A DNA stretch of 64,000 nucleotides from Salinimicrobium sp963709775 (GCA_963709775.1 CAVPXS010000014.1:1-64000); one strand, 5' to 3'. Shown: positions 43,803 through 53,775, numbered from the stretch's first letter. Notes: a model not told the origin generated them from the sequence alone. Program-made: numbers and translations.

Positions 43803-44597
43803 ATGACTTATGAGGGTGTGCTTACAAAAATGAAAACTGAATTAGCAGAAACAGTTCAATATTACCTCATTTTTGAGCAGGATTTTCTCAATATGAATCA
43901 GGTGCTGGACAAGCGTTTGGCGATTAATTTCCTAAACTACGAGTGTACCAGTTGTCATAAGAAAAAGAAAATCTTTGCCAATGGGGTTTGTTATAACTGT
44001 TTTATGGAACTGCCCGAAATGGGGGAGTGGGTAATTAGGCCGGAATTAAGCAAAGCACATCTCGACCAGGAAGACAGGGATCTTGAATATGAAAAAGCAG
44101 CTCAATTGCAGCCACATGTGGTTTACCTGGCTAATTCCAGTAACGTGAAAGTGGGGGTGACCCGAAAAAGCCAGATCCCTACCCGTTGGATCGATCAGGG
44201 GGCGCACGAAGCCATTGAGGTGGTAGAGGTTCCCAACCGCTATCTTGCCGGGATCACAGAAGTTGCTCTTAAAGAACATCTTTCTGATAAAACGAACTGG
44301 CGCAGTATGCTTACCAATAATCTTAAAGATCTTGATTTGGCGGCCATTCGTGAAGACATGAAACAATATCTGCCTGCCGAAGTTCTGGATTACTACCTGG
44401 CCAATTCTAAAGAGCTCGAGATAAAGTTTCCGGTTATGAGCTATCCCACAAAATGCAAAACCCTTAACCTCGCAAAAATGCCATTTTACGAGGGGGTTTT
44501 AAAAGGGATAAAAGGACAGTATCTTATTTTTGAAGACGGCATGGTCTTCAACGTGAGGAAACATGAGGGGTATAATGTTTCTCTGTCTATAAAATAG
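43803..44597 (+). CDS. DUF2797 family protein
   Basis: 264 residues. YECTSCHKKKKIFANGVCYN with a further CF forms a four-cysteine zinc site (about residues 42-64). The central domain has VVYLANSSNVKVGVTRKSQI, TRWIDQGAHEAIEVVEVPNR and ALKEHLSDKTNWRSMLTN, a GIY-YIG-like nuclease core as in other DUF2797 members. DNA or RNA binding is likely, function unknown. Its stop codon abuts the stop of the convergent AsmA-like gene. Confidence 0.87.
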   Translation: MTYEGVLTKMKTELAETVQYYLIFEQDFLNMNQVLDKRLAINFLNYECTSCHKKKKIFANGVCYNCFMELPEMGEWVIRPELSKAHLDQEDRDLEYEKAAQLQPHVVYLANSSNVKVGVTRKSQIPTRWIDQGAHEAIEVVEVPNRYLAGITEVALKEHLSDKTNWRSMLTNNLKDLDLAAIREDMKQYLPAEVLDYYLANSKELEIKFPVMSYPTKCKTLNLAKMPFYEGVLKGIKGQYLIFEDGMVFNVRKHEGYNVSLSIK

Positions 44598-47246
44598 TTA
44601 CTGGCTCTTTGTAGTATCTTTTTTCTTTTTATTGCCGCCCAGAATTCCGCCCAGGATATCTTTGGCAGTCTCTTTTATGGCGTCATTAGGATTCTTTTTA
44701 GCTAAAGAATCTTTTTGAGTGGTACTGCTGCCACTTGTGGTATCTTTCTTTTGGCCTCCGCTAATAATGTCACTCAAAACATCCCGGCCCTTATCTTTGA
44801 GTTTTTCTTCTTGAGTGGCGAGAATTTGTTGCGTTAGATTATTTACCGCTTGTTGTACGTTGAGGTTGACGTTTGGATTGCTAAAACTACCCGTAATGTT
44901 TACCGGTAGGCCAACAGTCATATTCTCCTGGTCCTGTGCACTGAGACGGGAGAGAGTGCTGCCTATCTCGCTGCCTAAATATTGTGCTGGAACTTCCAGG
45001 GCTACATTGTAATTCATATCCATGTCAAAACCATGAGCACCCGAGGCACGGCCTTTAATTCCTTTGATGTTAAAATCAAACGGCTGCACTTCAACCTGGC
45101 CATTATTAAAGGTCAATCTTGTCTCCAGGTCCTTTAGGTTAAGGTTATCAAGGTCAATGAAAGTAAGGCTTTGATTCAGTTTTGCTAGCAGAGGAGTTTG
45201 ACCCGGGTTCACCCTTGCCCCCAGAACCTTTGCAAGTGCATTTCCCGCTAAAGTTTGTAGCTGCGGCGTAAGGTCATCATTTAGATTTCCTCTTAAATCA
45301 ATATTTGTAGTTAGTTCTCCCTGTAACGCCTGGGCAATAGGTGCGAGGTTTCTTAATAGCTCCATGTCTTTAAAGGCACGTGCAATGTCAATGGACTGCA
45401 ACTCTAGCTGCATGGCAAAATTTGGAATAAGGTCCTTAGTAGAAACCAATCCGTTCAACAGGATGTTACCGGCAAAGATGTTGGAAGTAACATTGGACAG
45501 GCGGGCAGTTTCATCTACAATTCTTAAACTTCCACGGGTATTTTCCAGTACCAGGTTATCATAAAGTACCCTATTTGCGGTAAAGTCAATATTGGCATCC
45601 AAAAATGACGGGATCTTGATCGCTTCATCGCCGGGAATTTCTGCAGTGGTTGCCGGTTCACTATCTGCTCCTTCTACGGCAGTTTCTTTCACCATAAAAT
45701 CATTCACCGAAAAGGTTTTGGAAGCAGCAGTAAAATTCCCCTTTAGCTTTTGATCTGTGAATAAATAACCCATCAGGTTCTGAATGGTTCCGGTAACAGC
45801 GAGATCTGTTTGTCCCGTGGTTAAAACTGTGTTCTCCAGGCTAACGGTAGCCGGATTAAATCGCAGCTGCGCAGTAGAGAGTTTTATCTCATTCGGGATT
45901 TCGGGAGAGGTGTAGCTAAAATCCCTGATGATCGCCGTACCGCTGCTTTTTACATTTTGATACTGCTCCTTTTCTACAGATTCCATATCAAAGCTTGTAG
46001 TAAGATCGGCAGTGACAATACCATTCAGGTCCTGCTCCAGTTCAAGCGGATAGGCTCTGGTGATGTTTGCGAGGTTGATAGTTCCCTGTAGGGCCATATT
46101 CACCAGCATATTGCCGGTAAGGTTTTTAATGCTTCCGCTGGCGTTAAAAGCGTCCTGATCAATCCTGAAGTTGAGACGATCAATGTTCACATAGGTATCC
46201 TCTGCAAGACCGGTGTCATTTTTTAGCACAGCAGCAATCGTAATATCTTCCACTGCTTTCGGCAGGTCGGGATATTTAAAGGCTGCATTGTTGGAAGCAA
46301 TATTGATCTCCATCTTCGGAATGTAAGTTTCGTCAACAATTCCGCGGATGAATCCATTTACTATAAAATCCCCTTTTGTTTCAACATTCTCAATGTCCTT
46401 AGAATATTCATCGGGCATTACTGCAAGGAAATTTTTGAAGGAGGAAGTGGGGGTCTTGAAAGTGAGATCCACTTCATTATTGTTTTCATTCACCTGAACG
46501 TAGCCGTCAAAGGTGAGGGGGAGCTGATTTATAAGCGCTTCGTTCTCCAAAAAGGTGTAGCGCATATTTTCCAGGTCCATCTTAAAATCGGCATCAAGTT
46601 GTAGCTTGTTCCGCTTTAAATAATTGACACTGTCCATTTCAAAACTTACCAAAGCGGTTGAAAAAGTACTTAGTGTAGAAGTCTGTGCAGAGAAATCTCC
46701 CGTACCTTCGTGGTTAAGATCTTCTACCAGTAGTTTCATCTTTTGTCCCTGATCAACATAGTCTACCCGGGAATTATTGATCTCGTAATGTTCTACATCA
46801 AATTTAAAGCCTCCACCATTCGAGGTGGTCGTAGAAACCGTGTCCTGTATGGCAATATCATAATTATTGTTCCCCATGGAATCCACTTTTACGTTTAGAA
46901 AAGTGTTTTCCAGCTTAAGAGCATCTATTTTTTTAGGTTCACCTGCACCTTTGAAGAGTTCCCGAACCGACATCTGCAAAATAATTTCTTCACTCAGGGC
47001 AAGGGTATCGCCTTCAAAAGGAGCATTATTTATGATCTTCAGGTTTTGAATGGCCAGGGTGGCATCGGGAAAATTCCTGAAGATGCTTAAATCCACGTCT
47101 TCAAAGCTCACTGTCGCATTGACATTTTTGTTGATGGTGTCCTGTACCAGGTCTTTCAGCTGCTTTTCAAATAAAAATGGAGTAAGAAAAAGCAGGAGAA
47201 GGATCACTCCCAGGATAATTCCGAATATTTTTAAAAATTTTTTCAT
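44598..47246 (-). CDS. AsmA-like inner-membrane/periplasmic protein
   Basis: 882 residues: an N-terminal membrane helix (FLKIFGIILGVILLLLFLTPF), then a long chain of beta strands characteristic of the AsmA/TamB (bridge-like lipid transfer) group: TVSFEDVDLSIFRNFPDATL near the start, and LRGNLNDDLTPQL and FDFNIKGIKGRASGAHGFD toward the end. The C-terminus is charged and Lys/Thr/Ser-rich (GNKKKKDTTKSQ). Such proteins span the periplasm and are implicated in phospholipid traffic to the outer membrane. Confidence 0.88.
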   Translation of the reverse strand: MKKFLKIFGIILGVILLLLFLTPFLFEKQLKDLVQDTINKNVNATVSFEDVDLSIFRNFPDATLAIQNLKIINNAPFEGDTLALSEEIILQMSVRELFKGAGEPKKIDALKLENTFLNVKVDSMGNNNYDIAIQDTVSTTTSNGGGFKFDVEHYEINNSRVDYVDQGQKMKLLVEDLNHEGTGDFSAQTSTLSTFSTALVSFEMDSVNYLKRNKLQLDADFKMDLENMRYTFLENEALINQLPLTFDGYVQVNENNNEVDLTFKTPTSSFKNFLAVMPDEYSKDIENVETKGDFIVNGFIRGIVDETYIPKMEINIASNNAAFKYPDLPKAVEDITIAAVLKNDTGLAEDTYVNIDRLNFRIDQDAFNASGSIKNLTGNMLVNMALQGTINLANITRAYPLELEQDLNGIVTADLTTSFDMESVEKEQYQNVKSSGTAIIRDFSYTSPEIPNEIKLSTAQLRFNPATVSLENTVLTTGQTDLAVTGTIQNLMGYLFTDQKLKGNFTAASKTFSVNDFMVKETAVEGADSEPATTAEIPGDEAIKIPSFLDANIDFTANRVLYDNLVLENTRGSLRIVDETARLSNVTSNIFAGNILLNGLVSTKDLIPNFAMQLELQSIDIARAFKDMELLRNLAPIAQALQGELTTNIDLRGNLNDDLTPQLQTLAGNALAKVLGARVNPGQTPLLAKLNQSLTFIDLDNLNLKDLETRLTFNNGQVEVQPFDFNIKGIKGRASGAHGFDMDMNYNVALEVPAQYLGSEIGSTLSRLSAQDQENMTVGLPVNITGSFSNPNVNLNVQQAVNNLTQQILATQEEKLKDKGRDVLSDIISGGQKKDTTSGSSTTQKDSLAKKNPNDAIKETAKDILGGILGGNKKKKDTTKSQ

Positions 47247-47419
47247 CTTTTACTTTTATGAGATCATATCCTCCTCAAATCCGTGCCTTAAGCTCGAATT
47301 CCTCGAGGAGCTTTTTTGTTGAAACTCTTTATAACAAAGTTAAGGGTATGTGCATTTCTTTTATTTAATTTGCTGTGAAATATCTCGATCCCGTCTTACT
47401 AAAAATTTCTTAATATCTC

Positions 47420-48544
47420 TTGAACCCTTTAAAAACTGTTTATATAGCACTAGGAAGCAATGAAGGTGCCAGATTTGACTTTTTACAAAGGGCTGTTGAA
47501 GAAATTCAGCAAAAAACGGGAGATGTAAGAGCAGTTTCGGGGGTGTATGAAACCCCTGCCATGGGTTTTGAAGGGAAGCCTTTCCTTAATTCCTGTATTG
47601 CTGTAGATAGCCGTTTTAAGCCTCATAAGATCCTAAAGCAGCTGCTGGAGATCGAGAAAAAAATGGGGCGGGAGAGAAAAACCGGCAACCGTTATCAAAA
47701 CCGGCCAATAGATCTTGATATCCTGCTTGTGGAGGATGAGGTGATCACTTCTGAAGACCTCACAGTGCCACACCCCGAAATACAGAACCGGAATTTTGTT
47801 TTGGCGCCTCTTGCCGATATTGCTTCGGAAGTAAAGCACCCTCTCAAAAATATTAAAATTAAAGTCCTTCTTGAATCTGTCGATAGAACAGATTTAAAAC
47901 TCATTCCTGAAAAACTGAAGCTTCCGAAGAAATCTTCCTTTTCCGGATTCAATTATATTGCCGTTGAAGGGAATATAGGGGCCGGTAAGACGAGTTTTGC
48001 AACCATGGTTTCCCAGGATTTTAATGCCAAGCTTATTTTGGAAAGGTTTAAGGACAATCCATTCCTTCCGAAGTTTTATGAGGATAAATCCCGCTATGCT
48101 TTTCCGCTGGAAATGTCATTTCTGGCCGATAGGTATCAGCAGCTTTCAGATGACCTTGCTCAATACGATCTTTTCAAGGATTTCGTGGTTTCCGATTATG
48201 ATGTCTTTAAATCCCTCATTTTTGCAAAGATCACCCTTCATGAAGATGAATATTCGCTTTACCAGAAACTTTTTAACCTTATGTACAAGGAGCTGGTAAA
48301 ACCCGATCTTTATGTGTATTTCTATCAAAATACAGAAAGATTGCTGGAAAATATTAAGAAGCGGGGCAGGGATTACGAGCAGAACATTGAAGCCGATTAT
48401 CTTGCAAACATCAACCGCAGCTACCTGTCTTTCATCAAATCCCAGCCCGGACTCAATGTCAAGATCATTGATATTTCCGATTTGGATTTCGTGAAAAGAA
48501 GGGAAGATTATCTAAGCCTGCTGCAGGAAATTACCGAAAAATAG
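47420..48544 (+). CDS. folK: FolK-deoxynucleoside kinase fusion
   Basis: 374 residues with two domains. Residues 1-150 are 6-hydroxymethyl-7,8-dihydropterin pyrophosphokinase (YIALGSNEGARFDFLQRAVE; GRERKTGNRYQNRPIDLDIL). Residues 165-374 are a dNK-type kinase with P-loop VEGNIGAGKTSF, the DR motif LADRYQQLSDDLAQYD and the lid KKRGRDYEQNIEADYL. It links folate synthesis with nucleotide salvage; the fusion is known in Bacteroidota. The only possible start upstream of the HPPK motif is a TTG at 47420, as an in-frame stop lies three codons earlier. Confidence 0.92.
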   Translation: MNPLKTVYIALGSNEGARFDFLQRAVEEIQQKTGDVRAVSGVYETPAMGFEGKPFLNSCIAVDSRFKPHKILKQLLEIEKKMGRERKTGNRYQNRPIDLDILLVEDEVITSEDLTVPHPEIQNRNFVLAPLADIASEVKHPLKNIKIKVLLESVDRTDLKLIPEKLKLPKKSSFSGFNYIAVEGNIGAGKTSFATMVSQDFNAKLILERFKDNPFLPKFYEDKSRYAFPLEMSFLADRYQQLSDDLAQYDLFKDFVVSDYDVFKSLIFAKITLHEDEYSLYQKLFNLMYKELVKPDLYVYFYQNTERLLENIKKRGRDYEQNIEADYLANINRSYLSFIKSQPGLNVKIIDISDLDFVKRREDYLSLLQEITEK

Positions 48545-48572
48545 GAGTTAAAAAAGGCATTTTTGACAGGTC

Positions 48573-49109
48573 TTATTTTTTTATTTTTGAGAAAATATCC
48601 CAAAGGACGACTCCTGCACTCACGGCAATATTGAGGGAATGTTTGCTGCCCAGTTGCGGGATTTCGAGGACTCCGTCGCTGGCCGAAACCACCTTTTGCT
48701 GCACGCCTTTTACTTCATTTCCAAAGACCAGGGCGTATTTTTGCCCTTTTTGAGGGGTAAAAGTATCGAGCAAAGTTGAATCTTCGGCTTGTTCTACCGA
48801 ATAAACCCGAACGTCTTCCTGCTGAAGGTCTTTCACCAGCTCCAGGACATCTTCCTTATATTCCCAGGCCACAGTATCTGTCGCTCCCAACGCCGTTTTC
48901 TGAATATCTTTATGAGGCGGAGTGGCTGTTATTCCGCAGAGGTAGATCTTTTCTATCAGGAATGCATCTGAGGTGCGAAATATAGAACCTACATTATTAA
49001 GGCTGCGTACATTGTCTAAAATGACAATAAGCGGCGTCTTTTCGGCTGACTTAAATTCTTCAGTAGATTTTCTTACGAGTTCGCTGTTTTTCAGCTTTCG
49101 GTTTTCCAT
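48573..49109 (-). CDS. SpoU/TrmH-family RNA 2'-O-methyltransferase
   Basis: 178 residues from the ATG at 49109 (the frame extends upstream but without family similarity). SPOUT knot motifs: PLIVILDNVRSLNNVGSIFR, ALVFGNEVKGVQQ and LGSKHSLNIAVSAGVVLWD. It methylates a ribose in tRNA or rRNA with S-adenosylmethionine. The short form lacks the N-terminal substrate-binding domain of RlmB. Convergent with the folK fusion. Confidence 0.92.
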   Translation of the reverse strand: MENRKLKNSELVRKSTEEFKSAEKTPLIVILDNVRSLNNVGSIFRTSDAFLIEKIYLCGITATPPHKDIQKTALGATDTVAWEYKEDVLELVKDLQQEDVRVYSVEQAEDSTLLDTFTPQKGQKYALVFGNEVKGVQQKVVSASDGVLEIPQLGSKHSLNIAVSAGVVLWDIFSKIKK

Positions 49110-49258
49110 AGCGGCAAAATTATGAAAACAGAACATCTTTTCTGTGGTAATCATGTAGTCCTTTACAATCCACATTCCGCATAATTGGTGCTTTATTATT
49201 GAAAAAGGTGCATCTTTGCTTCATTTTTATATATATTTTTAATGTATTCGCTATTTAA

Positions 49259-50365
49259 ATGAAAGTGTATCATTTTTTAATCTGTTTTTTTCTGGTTATT
49301 GGTAATTCGGTAATTGTCGCTCAGGAGAAATTTGAACCTGCTTATGTTGTTGATCTTAAAACGGATACAATCAGGGGTTTTATTAAGGAGGAAACTGATG
49401 CCCAGCTCGCTAAAAGGATAAGCTTCAAAAAAAACCTGGAGGCTTCAGCAAAAGAATATACTACAAATGAACTTCTCGGTTTTGGTTTTGATAGTGGGAG
49501 GATCTTTAAAAGGCATAGAATTTATGCAGAAGGTAACGAGAGGTATATTTTTGCAAAGAGAATTTTAAAGGGAAAGACAGATCTTTTTGTATGGAGGAAA
49601 AAAGGTAAAGCAAAACCTGACTTTTTTGTTACTAATACTCAAATTAACAAGACGGTTCATCTTAATGCTCCATCTAAAAAGGTAATCACTTCTGAAGAGG
49701 GAAAGAAATACTCTGTTAAAAATAAGCAATACCTGGAGCTGCTTAATCAAATTAAAACTGATCTTAAAGGTCAGGAACAAAAAGAGATCAGGTACAACGA
49801 AAATAAGATATATAAAGATCTTCGAAATTATAATATACAATTTTCGGAAAAGTATCCGGTTTCAGACTATGAAGAAAGCCAGGTGAACAGCTATGAGGTA
49901 ACATTTGGAATGATGCCCAAAGATTTAGCAGGTGAAACTGATTTTAGAGTCGCAGTTTACAGGGATAAACTAAGAGTAGAGAGATCAACCAACTGGAGTT
50001 ACATAAGAGGCTTTTCCTATAGGTATTGGGAGAATGATAATGAAAAAAATAGCGAAAGGCTCAGTACAGGGACCTCTAGTTACCGATGGCAGTCATTAAG
50101 TCTTATTCCCATTGGTATAAAGTATCAGGCTAATAAAGGAATATTTAGACCCTATTCTTATATAGGGTTGGGAGTTGGATTTTTATTAAGGACTGATTAT
50201 GTAGTCGAAAATTATGAAATAACAGGAGTCACAAAATCCTTCTATCCCTTTCCCACTATCCATGTTGGAGCCGGATTAAAAGCTAAACTGGGTAAAGATT
50301 TTTTACTTTTCGAGGTTACCCCTTCCTTTGAGGGGATTTTTTTAAATGCTGGATATTCCTTTTAG
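49259..50365 (+). CDS. Secreted protein with C-terminal beta-barrel-like region
   Basis: 368 residues: signal peptide (FLICFFLVIGNSVIVA, cleavage before QE). The first part (FEPAYVVDLKTDTIRGFIKE) recalls bacterial domains that begin 'GYIVxxxGDTIxGxI'. The last ~120 residues show strands of an outer-membrane barrel (YSYIGLGVGFLLRTDYV; FPTIHVGAGLKAKLGKDFLL) ending in GYSF with terminal Phe. Probably an outer-membrane protein of Bacteroidota type. Function unknown. Confidence 0.7.
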   Translation: MKVYHFLICFFLVIGNSVIVAQEKFEPAYVVDLKTDTIRGFIKEETDAQLAKRISFKKNLEASAKEYTTNELLGFGFDSGRIFKRHRIYAEGNERYIFAKRILKGKTDLFVWRKKGKAKPDFFVTNTQINKTVHLNAPSKKVITSEEGKKYSVKNKQYLELLNQIKTDLKGQEQKEIRYNENKIYKDLRNYNIQFSEKYPVSDYEESQVNSYEVTFGMMPKDLAGETDFRVAVYRDKLRVERSTNWSYIRGFSYRYWENDNEKNSERLSTGTSSYRWQSLSLIPIGIKYQANKGIFRPYSYIGLGVGFLLRTDYVVENYEITGVTKSFYPFPTIHVGAGLKAKLGKDFLLFEVTPSFEGIFLNAGYSF

Positions 50366-50634
50366 TCCGGTTTAAACTAAGCCTAGCTCTTACCTCGCCT
50401 ATCTAAGGGAATCCTGGGCAAAAGTTCTCATATGAATTTTTGACGCCTAAGAGTGAATTTGGACATTAGTATAAATATGTAGAAAATTCCGTGTTTATAA
50501 GAACAAAATAATCGGGAAATTTACAATCAATGTGTTTGACAGGTTGTGGATAAAAGTTTGAAAATGAGAGAGGGGAAGATTATCTTTAAATTGAGAGAAT
50601 CCATATTTTAGCCCTCAGCAAAAAATTAAGCACA

Positions 50635-53256
50635 GTGTCAGGAAAATCAGAGAAGAAGGTGACCCCTTTAATGCAGCAGTATAACAGCATCAAGAAGAAA
50701 TATCCCGATGCGATGTTGCTGTTTAGGGTAGGCGATTTTTATGAAACTTTCGGGGAAGATGCCGTAAAAGCTGCACGTATTCTAAATATTGTGCTTACCA
50801 ACCGCAATAATGGCAGTGAACGCAGTGAATTGGCTGGTTTTCCACATCATTCTTTAAATACCTATTTACCCAAACTGGTAAAGGCGGGCGAGCGGGTGGC
50901 AATTTGTGACCAGCTGGAAGATCCAAAACTCACTAAAAAGATCGTCAAACGCGGGGTGACCGAGCTGGTGACTCCCGGCGTGTCTATGAATGATGAGGTG
51001 CTTCAAAGCAAGACGAACAATTTTTTATGTGCAGTTCACTTCGGAAAGAGGTCTCTGGGAATATCTTTTCTGGATGTTTCTACGGGGGAATTCTTAACCG
51101 CCGAAGGTTCTGTGGAATATATTGATAAGCTGCTGCAAAATTTTAGTCCCAGCGAGGTGCTGGTTCCAAAGCAGAAGAAAAAGGAGTTCTATAACAGTTT
51201 TGGGCAGGATCACCATGTTTTCTTCCTGGAGGACTGGGTATTTAAACTGGATTATGCGTACGAGAACCTCAACACACATTTTAAAACGAAGTCTTTAAAA
51301 GGTTTTGGAGTAGAGCACCTGGAGGAGGGAATAATTGCGGCAGGATCTGTTCTTTATTATCTGGGAGAAACCCAACATCACCGCCTGCAGCATATCACCG
51401 GGATTACCCGTATTGCCGAGGAAGAGTATGTATGGATGGACAGGTTTACTATTCGTAACCTGGAACTGTACACTTCAAATGCACAAAATGCCGTAACGCT
51501 TCTTGATGTCATTGATAATACCATTTCCCCAATGGGGGGAAGGATGTTGAAGCGTTGGCTTGCTTTACCCCTCAAAAATGCCGAAAAAATAAAGAAGCGT
51601 CACAAGGTGGTCGCTTACCTTGTTGATCAGCCCGAAACACTTCAGAAGACCAGAAATCATATTAAAAAGATTAGCGACCTGGAAAGATTGATCTCCAAGG
51701 TGGCTACTGGAAAGGTTTGTCCACGGGAGGTGATCCAGCTAAAAAATTCCCTGGAAGCAGTGATTCCGGTCAAGGCACTTGCGACTTCTTCGGGAGAAGA
51801 GGCTTTAAAGGTGATGGGGGAGAACCTGCAAAGCTGTGATCTGCTTCGGAATAAAATAAAAGAAACACTTTACGAAGATGCACCAGTAAATATTCAGAAG
51901 GGAAATACTGTTGCTGAAGGATTTTCAGCTGAACTGGATGACCTGCGAAAAATAGCATTTTCGGGTAAGGATTATTTAGATAAGCTCCTGGAGCGGGAAA
52001 GTGCTGCCACGGGGATCACCTCCCTCAAAATTGGGAGCAACAATGTCTTTGGTTATTATATAGAAGTACGTAATGCGCACAAAAACAAGGTGCCGGAGGA
52101 TTGGGTGAGGAAACAAACCCTTGTTAATGCAGAAAGATATATCACCGAAGAACTTAAGGAATACGAGGCAAAAATCCTTGGAGCCGAAGAAAAGATCCTG
52201 CAACTTGAACAGGAAATATTTGCCAGTCTTGTGACATGGATTGGAGATTACATTCAGCCGGTGCAGCAAAATGCTTTTATAATAGGGCAGCTCGATTGCT
52301 TATGTTCCTTTGCCCAACAAGCCAAAATAGAAAATTACTGTCAACCGGAAATTGACGATTCTTTTGAACTCGAAATAACCAATGGCCGTCATCCTGTTAT
52401 TGAAAAGCAGTTGCCACTTTCTGAAGCCTATGTTGCCAATGATGTTTACCTGGACAGGGAAACCCAGCAAATTATCATGATCACCGGGCCTAACATGAGT
52501 GGTAAGTCGGCAATTTTAAGACAAACGGCCCTCATTGTGCTTATGGCGCAGATGGGAAGTTTCGTGCCTGCTGAAGCGGTAAGGATTGGGCTGGTAGATA
52601 AGATCTTTACGAGGGTAGGTGCCAGCGATAATATTTCCATGGGGGAATCCACTTTTATGGTGGAAATGAATGAAACCGCGAGCATCCTTAATAACCTTTC
52701 GGAAAGAAGTCTAGTGCTGCTGGATGAAATAGGTCGTGGAACGAGCACCTACGACGGTATTTCTATTGCATGGGCGATCACAGAATACCTTCATGAGCAT
52801 CCTGCGAAAGCAAAAACCCTCTTTGCAACTCATTACCATGAGCTTAACGATATGGGGGAGACCTTTGGGCGTATCAAGAATTATAATGTTTCGGTAAAGG
52901 AGCTTAAGGATAATGTGCTGTTCCTTAGAAAGCTGGTGCCGGGAGGCAGTGAGCACAGTTTCGGGATACATGTTGCGCGAATGGCAGGTATGCCCCAACA
53001 GGTTTTAAGAAGGGCCAACAAGATCCTGAAGAAACTTGAAGATTCCCACGGAATGAAGGAAAAATCGGGTGCCGTAAGGAAGTCGGCTGAAGACGATATG
53101 CAGCTCAGCTTTTTTAATCTCGATGATCCTATTTTGGAAGAACTTAAAGAAGAAATACTGCATACAGATATCAATACCCTTACTCCCGTGGAAGCTTTGA
53201 TGAAGCTCAATGAGATCAAAAGAATGCTTACCAGCAGGCAACAGGCAGGGGTTTAG
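50635..53256 (+). CDS. mutS: DNA mismatch repair ATPase MutS
   Basis: 873 residues. The N-terminal mismatch-binding domain has the Phe-X-Glu wedge in GDFYETFGEDA (residues about 32-42). A connector, lever and clamp follow, then the ATPase with Walker A TGPNMSGKSAIL, signature GESTFMVEMNE and Walker B LLDEIGRGTSTYDG. It recognises mismatches and starts repair with MutL. The start is a GTG at 50635; no ATG lies upstream in frame and the next would remove conserved residues. Complete, so mutator status is not indicated. Confidence 0.97.
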   Translation: MSGKSEKKVTPLMQQYNSIKKKYPDAMLLFRVGDFYETFGEDAVKAARILNIVLTNRNNGSERSELAGFPHHSLNTYLPKLVKAGERVAICDQLEDPKLTKKIVKRGVTELVTPGVSMNDEVLQSKTNNFLCAVHFGKRSLGISFLDVSTGEFLTAEGSVEYIDKLLQNFSPSEVLVPKQKKKEFYNSFGQDHHVFFLEDWVFKLDYAYENLNTHFKTKSLKGFGVEHLEEGIIAAGSVLYYLGETQHHRLQHITGITRIAEEEYVWMDRFTIRNLELYTSNAQNAVTLLDVIDNTISPMGGRMLKRWLALPLKNAEKIKKRHKVVAYLVDQPETLQKTRNHIKKISDLERLISKVATGKVCPREVIQLKNSLEAVIPVKALATSSGEEALKVMGENLQSCDLLRNKIKETLYEDAPVNIQKGNTVAEGFSAELDDLRKIAFSGKDYLDKLLERESAATGITSLKIGSNNVFGYYIEVRNAHKNKVPEDWVRKQTLVNAERYITEELKEYEAKILGAEEKILQLEQEIFASLVTWIGDYIQPVQQNAFIIGQLDCLCSFAQQAKIENYCQPEIDDSFELEITNGRHPVIEKQLPLSEAYVANDVYLDRETQQIIMITGPNMSGKSAILRQTALIVLMAQMGSFVPAEAVRIGLVDKIFTRVGASDNISMGESTFMVEMNETASILNNLSERSLVLLDEIGRGTSTYDGISIAWAITEYLHEHPAKAKTLFATHYHELNDMGETFGRIKNYNVSVKELKDNVLFLRKLVPGGSEHSFGIHVARMAGMPQQVLRRANKILKKLEDSHGMKEKSGAVRKSAEDDMQLSFFNLDDPILEELKEEILHTDINTLTPVEALMKLNEIKRMLTSRQQAGV

Positions 53257-53376
53257 ATGGTTACCGGCGGACTAATAAAAGACGGGGGTTTTTTGAAAAA
53301 AAATCTTTGCCAGTTTCAGAAATGTATTAAATTTGCACCGCAATACTCCTCGCAACAGGAGAAGTTCTTTAAAATC

Positions 53377-53430
53377 GCGAAAATAGCTCTCCCGATAGCT
53401 ATCGGGAGGTAGAGCGCCACCAAGCCTCTC
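53377..53430 (+). pseudogene. Broken duplicate of the tRNA-Gly 5' half with an inserted palindrome
   Basis: GCGAAAATAGCTC, then TCCCGATAGCTATCGGGA (a perfect 18-bp palindrome, 53390-53407), then GGTAGAGCGCCACC and CAAGCC. Without the palindrome this is the first half of the tRNA-Gly 76 bp downstream, preceded by the same GTTCTTTAAAAT leader. The palindrome replaces AGTT of the D loop. There is no 3' half, so it is not a functional tRNA. Confidence 0.75.
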
Positions 53431-53452
53431 TATTTTTAATGTTCTTTAAAAT

Positions 53453-53525
53453 GCGAAAATAGCTCAGTTGGTAGAGCGCCACCTTGCCAAGGTGGAGGTC
53501 GCGGGTTCGAATCCCGTTTTTCGCT
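53453..53525 (+). tRNA. tRNA-Gly (anticodon GCC)
   Basis: 73 nt. Acceptor GCGAAAA/TTTTCGC, D arm AGCTCAGTTGGTAGAGC, anticodon arm CACCTTGCCAAGGTG with GCC, T arm CGCGGGTTCGAATCCCG (one wobble at its base). CCA is not encoded. Confidence 0.95.
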
Positions 53526-53536
53526 CTTAAGTGGAG

Positions 53537-53564
53537 AAGCCCGGGCAGACCGGGTTTGTTTTTT
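53537..53564 (+). terminator. Hairpin terminator between the tRNA genes
   Basis: AGCCCGG pairs with CCGGGTT, then GTTTTTT. It could end the tRNA-Gly transcript. Confidence 0.65.
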
Positions 53565-53606
53565 AAACTTTGGATTAAAAAGCCACTCTTCATTTTAAAG
53601 TTCCAC

Positions 53607-53692
53607 GCTCGGATGGTGGAATTGGTAGACACGTTGGACTTAAAATCCAATGATCAGCAACGGTCGTGCGGGTTCAAGTCCCGCTCCGAGTA
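53607..53692 (+). tRNA. tRNA-Leu (anticodon TAA)
   Basis: 86 nt with the long variable arm of leucine tRNAs (ATGATCAGCAACGGTCGT). Acceptor GCTCGGA/TCCGAGT (first pair G-U), D arm TGGTGGAATTGGTAGACACG, anticodon arm TTGGACTTAAAATCCAA with TAA, T arm GCGGGTTCAAGTCCCGC. Confidence 0.93.
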
Positions 53693-53695
53693 CTG

Positions 53696-53732
53696 AAACC
53701 CTTGTTAATCGATTGATTTTCAAGGGTTTTTT
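53696..53732 (+). terminator. Hairpin terminator after tRNA-Leu
   Basis: AAACCCTTG pairs with CAAGGGTTT, followed by T-rich sequence. Confidence 0.7.
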
Positions 53733-53750
53733 GTTTTATAAAGGTCTAGT

Positions 53751-53775
53751 TTCCCCGCATTTTCCCCGCAATCCA
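53751..53775 (+). repeat. Tandem TTTCCCCGCA motif beside tRNA-Leu
   Basis: TTTCCCCGCA occurs twice, 12 bp apart, about 60 bp past the end of tRNA-Leu. The layout parallels the GGTACAGAATA tandem next to the tRNA-Met fragment and may be a leftover integrase arm site. Inference. Confidence 0.4.
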
